Shown: piece by piece, positions 56,970-64,000 of the stretch
Layout of the letters: each line of letters opens with the position of its first letter
Position numbering within the stretch: position 1 is the first letter of the stretch
Origin: Symbiodinium natans
Taxonomy: Eukaryota; Sar; Dinophyceae; Suessiales; Symbiodiniaceae
Direction: 5' to 3'
NCBI GenBank assembly: GCA_905221605.1
Contig: CAJNDS010002689.1
Coordinates: 97,001-161,000 of the forward strand
Length of the DNA: 64,000 nucleotides
Made by a program: the position numbers and the translations under genes
The notes under the pieces: generated by a model
Told to the model about the DNA's origin: nothing
The model's database searches: none
Seen by the model: only the letters and a program-made list of their open reading frames with translations

Positions 56970-58527
56970 GTCATGTCAAATCACAACAGTAGAAGGATTT
57001 CCGGTTGAGTCTATATGCAGAACATGGTTGAGCAGCTCCCGATCCTGTTTCCGGTGAAGATGCAAGACGCATCTTGGGTGTATCATGCTCGTGCTCGGGC
57101 CTAGTCAAGGGAAACCCAGAAGCACGCTTAGAACACGTGATGCGCGGCGCTCGGGTCGTGAACTTTGACGCTTGCGCAGGGTCTTGGTGATCTGCGAAAC
57201 CTCAAACCCCAAACCCACAACCCTAATAACGCACACGTCTCCTTCCCACCTTAGAGGATTCCTCGGCCTCCTCGCCGAGCAGCCCGAAACGTCAACACAC
57301 GACTATTTGCAGACCATCGTATACGACGTCGCGGTGCAACAAAATCATCTGCACTCGTTTGGATTATTTACTTTAGCTTGAGAGAAAGAGCGGTTTTTCC
57401 TATGCTCCGCCTTTTGTTTATGCGGTTTACCTTTGTGTTTCTTTTGTTGCACCGTTTTTCTGCTATGCCCTTCCCGCCCCCCAGTTGTGCTGTGCCGAGT
57501 TTTTCCTGTCCGTGCATAAAGCTCATGCCCTTACAACTGAAAACCGCGATAGATTTTGGGCTTAAGGTCGTCCTCGAAGACAAGCCTACCTAAACCACGC
57601 AAACAAAGCCCTCTATATAGACCTTGAAAAGGTATAAGTAAGCCGTCACGTAGGGGAGAAGATCCATGCCCTAAACCCTAAACCGCGCTGCCCATCTCAC
57701 CACTGTTGGGTAGGCGGGCGCAGTCGAGAGCTCAGCGATATCACACACGCCCGAGCTGCGCGGCTTGGGTTTGATGGCTTCAGAGTATTGTGCAGGCTCC
57801 CTGGAGGCCGCGCGCGGCCACCAACTGCACTACAGGAGAGCCCCTTCCTTGGCCCTCATTCCCAAAACACTTGGCACAGAACAACAGCTTAGCACTGTCA
57901 CGTATGGGTGCGCAAGAATTCGCCTCGGCCTCCTGCCGAGAAGCCTCTGGAACAAGCAGACCCGGATCGGGCCTCCTTCCCCCCCATGCAAAATTTTGTG
58001 ACGGACCCCACCCCCCCCGCTCTGTGGGACCCCCCCTCATCACTTGGAGGAGCTGCAAACCGATGCCGTGGAGGGTCTTGCCTCTCGGCAAGGCCACAGA
58101 ACGCGAAAAAACCCATCGCCCCACCCCCCCCCCACTTAATTTTGAGAAAATCAACCCCATGACCCCCATACGTAGCGCCTCTCGGTGGGGGGTGGGGGAG
58201 CGGGGAGGGGACAGGTGAAATCTAGGGTCGAGTAGGGGGAGGAGGGGGGGGTGCGCTGGAGCCCGGTCAGGTGGGTGAGGGCAGTGAGGGCGGTGGGTTT
58301 GGGGCTGCGCTGGAGCCCTGTATGCTCTTATCCATCGCGTCAGCCACTAGCCATCAAAGAAACAAGCGCGGACCATGGAACCAAACGAGAAAACGTGCAC
58401 GGACTGGTGTCAAGGCATTTGGGAATTAACAACAAGTACAAAGAAAGAGCAACAAAGAAGCAAACACCGGTGCCTCACATGGCAGATATCTCCTTGCAGC
58501 TGGCCATATATAGTCTCTATCAAAACA
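56970..58527. other. No gene recognised
   Basis: Contains telomere-like CCCTAAACCCTAAACC (57669-57684) and related CAAACCCCAAACCC (57204). C homopolymers occur at 57980-58140 and G homopolymers at 58180-58260. A small plus frame at 57378-57593 is hydrophobic but unremarkable. Confidence 0.4.
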
Positions 58528-58554
58528 TATATATATGTATATATATATATACAT
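58527..58554. repeat. (AT)n tract left of copy B
   Basis: AT units with one GT step; mirrors the tract at 59579-59610. Confidence 0.9.
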
Positions 58555-58576
58555 CTGCCGACCCCCGCTGGAGCGG

Positions 58577-59549
58577 GGGCGGCATCAGTGAAGACCCATT
58601 CTCGGTCATCGCCCTATACTCCCTACCCTTGCCTTCCTGAAAAGCGAAGTTTGCTACTTCCTATCTCTACCTGCCTGAAAGTGAAGTTAAGATCTCCAAT
58701 GCACGCCCAAACCCCCCTGCACTTACACATCCCCAACACCCAAACCTCCCCCCCCTTTGCTGCGTCCGAGATCAGGTTCCCTGCACGCCCCCTTCACGCC
58801 CCCAACCCCTCTGCGTCCTCTATCCAGCCACGCAGCTGCAAGGCCGCCAATGCATCTTCTCACCTCCCACCCCCACCCTGCTCCACCCGTCTCTGTTTTC
58901 CCTCCGCCCGACCCCACCGCCCCCACCGCCCACTCCCGCCCTTGCTCCTTACGCTGCTCGCACCGCTCCACTCTGAATGTTCCTCCGCGGGGCATTTGGG
59001 GAGACGGCGGCACTGACGGTAGCCATTAAATCGGGCCCTGCGGCCTGTATAACAGGGGGTTTATCCCGTGCCAGTCAGCCCAGCCTTGTGCGCAGCACAA
59101 CAAGGCCAGACGGCAGTGCCGCAGACCCCACCCATTTTCGGGTTTTTTGCGTAACCAGCCTTGGTCGCCATGATGGGCCCATTGGCGGATAGCCCTTCCC
59201 TCTGGGCGGCTGGGAATCCCGCGGCGGCGGTGGTTGCAGCCCGGGTTTTCAGGCATGTTTTGCCATTTTACTTGTTGAGGCTTGGGTTTTGAGGCATTCA
59301 GGTTTCGAGGTTTTTGAGCTCAAGGCCTCTATATGGTTGAAAGGTCATGGCTTTGACATTCTCGACCCCCCAGCGCCAAACCCGTGCGTTCCGGCTATCA
59401 AAAGCCTACAGCTGACCCGGTCGTGCGACGTCGCGCGCGCGCGCGCCCCGTTTGCAGCGGCAGTGGCAGCAGCCTGCAAAAGCATAATAAAAGCAGCATC
59501 TGCTAGAGCTTCTGCCTGCGCTGCCCGCCCATGGGCGCAGCCCCTTAAA
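58577..59549 (+). mobile_element. Composite dispersed element, copy B
   Basis: The shorter copy of the element at 35.7-37.6 kb. A perfect hairpin CCCCCGCT-GG-AGCGGGGG (58562-58579) precedes the head GGCGGCATCAGTGAAGACCC. A C-rich block with GCACGCCCAAACCCCC (58700) follows. Then come the internal block 59007-59036, GGTTTTTTGCGT (59141), a CG run plus CCGTTTG (59430-59453), and the tail 59509-59549 with palindrome GCCCATGGGC, ending GCAGCCCCTTAAA then TAAATAAATAAA. The A/T-rich tail suggests retroposition. AT-microsatellites of similar make-up flank it at 58527-58554 and 59579-59610. It has no recognisable enzyme. Confidence 0.6.
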
Positions 59550-59578
59550 TAAATAAATGCAACAATAAATAACTGAAG

Positions 59579-59610
59579 ATATATATATATATGTGTGTAT
59601 ATATATATAC
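59579..59610. repeat. (AT)n/(GT)n tract right of copy B
   Basis: AT units with a central GTGTGT; flanks the element tail. Confidence 0.9.
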
Positions 59611-62600
59611 AATTGTTTGACTTGAGCGGTGAGTGCACCAGCCGTTTGTGCAATCACCACAGTCAGTTCTAGATGCTGTCTTGACAATGGCTACGAGTAC
59701 ATCTACAATCATCTACGCCTACGGTATGTGCGCGAGATCTGCACGCCAGCATCCCAATCTCTTTGGTTTGATTGCAACTCTCCTTTCACAAGGCCTGTGG
59801 CCTAGCACATTTACATTGAAAATTCACGTGAAACTCCGGCTCCTACCTCTGGCACGTCCGGAAGAAACAGTATTCTTGGAGGTGCTGTAGTCAACATGGT
59901 GAAAATGTCTGCATTTATCGTCGATCGTAGCAGATCGTCAGTTTTTTTTCCACAGGAGTACTAAGTTACTACATGCTCTTTCCATCAACCTGGGGGCGCT
60001 GTGCGTCGATGCCTGAAGAAGAGTCGAACTGCTGGGCCACGAGAACTCATGGCATCCAGCGGCTTGCTTTGCAAACCTCTCTCTCTTCTACCTGCAAACG
60101 CTTGCAGCACTTGCTGCACGGAGGTGCCCTCGTATCTTCCAGGCGGCCCCATCCATACCATGCATTCATCAATTTATTGATGTACATGCGCTTCCCAAGT
60201 TGTGATATGAGGTTGTCTGCTCTCTGCTTGCTGGATAGAATCGAATACACTTTGCAAGAGCTTGGGAAACTATGCGTCATGGCCTCGCATGTGATTTCAC
60301 AGCAAAGAGGCCACAACGTTTCCCTGACAATCTTCAGAAGACAGAGAAATTCCATACGGAGTTGTCGGCAATCAGGCGCCGCAATTCCGTTGCAGCTTTG
60401 CCAGCAGTCGTGAAGCCTGGCAGAGTTTGCTTCCGAAACAGGGCTTCATGGAGATTGGTGCTTCGCTGCAACGCACTAATATATTCTATCTTCAAATCAA
60501 CCCCCCAACGGTCCCCCACCTCCTCCTTCCCCGACCTCCCTCCCCTCCACCTCCCTTCCCCTCCTCAAACGCGAGGAAAGCTCCCATTGTCTGCACATTG
60601 TACGAGGATGTCCTCTGCTGCCCCTCCGCAGGATGCACCGCGTTTTCTATTTTCTATTCTTAAAGGGCAAGCCTCGCAGCTTCCTTGCAGCACACGAATA
60701 CAGAAAAATTTTCCTTTGCATGTTAAGAAGAACTCGTGTCGTCTTTCGTTTCCTCTTGGTTCGAACGATTGCTTCCATTTCCTTTCCTGTTATTGCACAT
60801 TGTAAGAAAACTTGTGCTTTCTTTCGCTTCAGCCGGCAAAACCTGCCTCCTGTATAGCCGAAGACCTAAGAACAGGAAGTCATCAATTCCCCCAGATGTT
60901 AAGAAGACCTGAGTTCGTTCCAGAATCCTCTCGTCGGTATATGCATATTGGAAATCCTCCATCTCCTCAAGATTTTAAGGCTTGAGAGAAGCGTTGGTGC
61001 TACGCGTGCATCGCCCTTAAAATGAACCCTCAGCACTAAAGCCTACACAGACACAAAAAACGAAAGAATTGAGGGGCAGTGCCGGCGTCTGGCTTCGGCA
61101 GCAGAAGCAACGTAAATATGCTTGGGAAGGGCACATTTTCCGACCGAGCAGCACGATACAATTCCCCTCCGCCTTAGCCTGACACTTCTCAAGTCCGCCG
61201 CTCGGAACGACAGAAGTGACACAAGGACAGGGAGCCATGGGTCGTGTTCACAGGGCAGGACTCCGAGAGGTCGGGCCGAGCGGTCCACACGCAGCGTTCC
61301 ACACCGTGCCAGACTGGAAGCACAAGCCTTGAAAAAAAACACAACCCAGGCCCTGCACTGGCCACTGGGTGTTTCTTGAACCGAGGGGTTGTGGTTTCTG
61401 AATGCGAAGACGCAAAACAGGTGGACTTAGCTTTTCAGCTCCGAAACGTGCGGGCACCTCAAAGCTCGATTTCCGTCTGCCCAAGCTGTAACCACTTCCA
61501 CCTGCGCCCACACGCGTGGCATGGTGGAGAATAGCGACGCTACGGAATGAGCTGGCTCATGCTTCATAATGCTGTAAAAACCGCATTGTCAGCTGTGGCC
61601 GGAACTGCACCAGCACAACACGACCAATGTCCCCCAAAACTGTGACCACACAAAGCTGTCTCATGTCCTAGCGTGCCTGATCCGTGAATTGCGCGGCGAC
61701 TCGAAGGTATCTATGTCGCGCCTGGGCGGCATGCTTGCGAGAATGTCAGGACTCTTTACATGAGCTTGATTGGCAACAAGCTTTCGTTGGAAGCTGACTA
61801 CCTTGTCACGCCTTCTAATCGCAAGTCTGTTCCGAAACTATGCGCAAGCTTCAGGCTTAGTATCTACCCAGGTGAGCATTCAAAGCTCTTTCGACAATCC
61901 AGCTGTCAGTGATCCTCCAGAACCGTTCAGAGACAGCGCTCAGCGAACTGGTGATGGCAGCACAAGGCATGTTATGTCGCAACGTCATGAGCCGTTGATT
62001 TACTTTTGCCAAGAGCGCCACCCAGAAACTTCCAGCGGCGGAGGCTCTCTAAGGCCAGTGTCGATCAGCTTGTACAAGATCTGACCAGGAAAAGGTGTTC
62101 TTGCTCAAGCATGACCACGACAGCGTTTCGAAAGCTTATGACTTAATAAGTGGGCGTGCAATCCCCGCACACACGTGTACCCGTGAAATCTGTGAATGAG
62201 CCAGGAACCGCCCAGTACAATTCCGACAGCGCAGATCTTTCTTGCGGACTCTTAAACCCAGATGTAGATTGACAAAGCGCTGGGAAGTGTTGGAGAGACG
62301 TGGGAGTCTGTGCGGGTTTACTTGGAAGGGTGCGGAAGGCGGTGGCGGAAGGCGATGGCAAGCAAGGCTCGACCGACTCAAGTGCCACGAAGGCGTGAAA
62401 AGTCTCGAGCGGAGAACCCTGGCTTGAACCGGGCAGATAAAAACACGGTTCACCACCCCAAGCGACGAAACCTCTGCAAGCAAAAGCCAGCAATCGAGAG
62501 CCATAGGACGTCATAGGAGCACAACCATGGACGACTTGGTGAGTTTGATGCGCACTCGGCATTCATGTGTGGTCAACCACTCTACGTCACTACGTCTCAC

Positions 62601-63479
62601 GGAAAGGACAGCATGGAATTTGCCAAAGAGGGATAAGAAACGTGGACTCCAGGCCGGAGCTGGACAAGTAGTAGTGTAACCACGACTCAGCTGAGCTCGA
62701 CTGCAACCTTTGCTTACATGAACAAGGAACCCTTCCCTTCTTCCCTTCACGAGCGCCTGTTCTGCCAAGGGCGTTTTCTGGGCGAATTTCGGGCTGGATG
62801 GCAGCCTGAGGAACAAGAACAAGCACAACCCCGCAAAATATGCTATCGCCATCTATGGCCATCAGTCTTGCAGGGAGTGAAATGGGCAAGTGACCATCAA
62901 AGAGACCAGCATCTCAGTGCCAGACGTCATTGCTCCAGCAAGAGCAGCCGTCGCCTTGAGCTGCACCATTTCAACGAGGAAGTCATGAAGAGAATAGCGA
63001 AAACACCAGCCGCGTCGCCATAATTCGTTCAGTGAAACAGGTGCTGGGTAGCATATACGGGGGCGTTGCCGTGGCAGGGCCGCGTTCTCGGGAAAATGCA
63101 ACAAAGAAGAACGCTCTGAATTCTTTAGGCATTGCCGAATGATGTCGAAAAAGATGGGAACAAATATATAACTCTGCGTCAAAAGATGAACGATGAAAAA
63201 CAAACGATCGCAGTGGACAACACCCCTATGGACAAACGGGGATGGGTTGACAATAGATGGGAGTTAGCACAAAACTGCTCACAACAAACACTTCGCATGC
63301 ACCATGGCACCTGCTGGGGATTATTTGATTGCTTGCGTGATCTATGGGGCGCTTCGATGCTTCGAAGTTGAAGATGTGAACTCCTAGGACGCTCCGACAA
63401 CCCCATATTGGCACAGTGCATGCGAGTGCATGGTGGGAAGCGCTTCAAAATGATCTCCCGCATGCTGTTCCCAATTATT
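59611..63479. other. Mostly without recognised gene
   Basis: Besides one minus-strand exon candidate at 60334-60519, only overlapping short frames are present, plus a C-rich patch at 60500-60575. Confidence 0.4.
60334..60519 (-). CDS. Exon candidate
   Basis: The frame reads EYISALQRSTNLHEALFRKQ, then TLPGFTTAGKAATELRRLIA and DNSVWNFSVF, to a TGA at 60334. An overlapping register (60047-60355) is also protein-like (SILSSKQRADNLISQLGKRM), as if the two were joined by splicing or a frameshift near 60345. No family recognised. Confidence 0.3.
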   Translation of the reverse strand: MGDRWGVDLKIEYISALQRSTNLHEALFRKQTLPGFTTAGKAATELRRLIADNSVWNFSVF

Positions 63480-63489
63480 AGCAGAAGTA

Positions 63490-63526
<37 letters not shown>

Positions 63527-63553
63527 GTAGTAGGAGGAGGAGGAGGAAGTAGT
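63480..63553. repeat. (AGT)n/(AGG)n microsatellite
   Basis: About 14 AGT triplets are followed by AGG triplets. The Ser/Leu/Thr runs in minus-strand frames come from it. Confidence 0.92.
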
Positions 63554-64000
63554 TGTAGGTTTGATGCACGTGCTGTCTATCTGTGCATCCGCATGTTTCA
63601 ACAATCCACAACGCTTCGCCGCCTGAAGAGGGGGAGCTAGACCACCACTCGTGAACGTCTGCTTTTGACCCGGTGGCTGTCACACCTGCTGTGTTGTCTC
63701 GCCTTCACAGGGTCCTGATTGTGAAATATGCGGACCCTAATCGGGAACCACTGGTAAACACAGCGAACAGGGCGCCGGCAAAAATCAAGACTAGCCCGAC
63801 TTTTGAGAGTTTGGGTCTGGGCGTTGGACTGCTTCATTTGCAGCATAGGGCTGCCTTATCGGCTATGCCCAATTCTACCTGCGACTCTCTTAAGTCTTAA
63901 GGGACTAACGATTCGCGCTCTCAGGCGCGGAACGTGTCTTGGCGATCCCGGAGTTTTATCAAGAAGGCGCTTGCCTAGCTGCTGAACGACTTTAACCAAT

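Noticed and set aside
1-64000. tRNA, 5S rRNA, U6 and SL RNA genes, CRISPR arrays, bacterial promoters
   Set aside because: Looked for conserved T-loop, leader-GT and repeat-spacer patterns by eye and found none. A covariance-model scan would be decisive.

Overview
The window looks like nuclear DNA of a dinoflagellate, most likely a Symbiodiniaceae-type alga. The evidence is the combination of very sparse, mostly intron-split coding sequence, introns whose acceptor is followed by G, one GC-type donor candidate, a relict of the dinoflagellate spliced leader, dense microsatellites and decayed minisatellites. No operon, tRNA gene, CRISPR array or bacterial-type signal was seen.

Two genes can be named. 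On the minus strand at 12.0-14.3 kb lies an uninterrupted 759-codon gene for a MKT1-type post-transcriptional regulator, a PIN/FEN1-like protein whose catalytic residues are lost. Its frame continues upstream through a single TAG. On the minus strand at 28.4-29.5 kb lies a three-exon ELO-family very-long-chain/PUFA elongase, reconstructed from phase-consistent GT-AG introns; it carries the family motifs with a Q-x-x-H-H box.

Several further loci show coding-like frames with plausible splice sites but no recognisable product. On the minus strand: 6.6-7.05, 8.1, 19.6-20.75, 23.97-24.43, 35.5-35.7, 39.3-39.4, 40.3-40.5, 45.6, 52.35-52.55, 54.9 and 56.4-57.0 kb. On the plus strand: 2.8-3.4, 14.7-14.9, 33.9-34.3, 41.5, 51.1-51.3 and 55.4 kb. 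Most are on the minus strand, fitting the unidirectional gene clusters known in dinoflagellates. Two of the minus-strand loci contain tandem duplications that straddle a 5' splice site.

The rest is repeat and apparently non-coding DNA. The most interesting repeat is a dispersed composite element with two long copies (35.7-37.6 kb and 58.6-59.5 kb). They share a head block, a C-rich middle, a strongly conserved internal block and a 40-bp tail with a GCCCATGGGC hairpin ending in GCAGCCCCTTAAA. Partial tails occur at 38.1 kb and perhaps at 44.5 kb. Degenerate arrays occur at 21.0-21.4, 32.7-33.45, 42.0-42.3, 44.5-45.3, 48.0-48.6 and 52.6-53.05 kb. All exon models were read by eye; without transcripts or database searches only MKT1 and ELO are secure.
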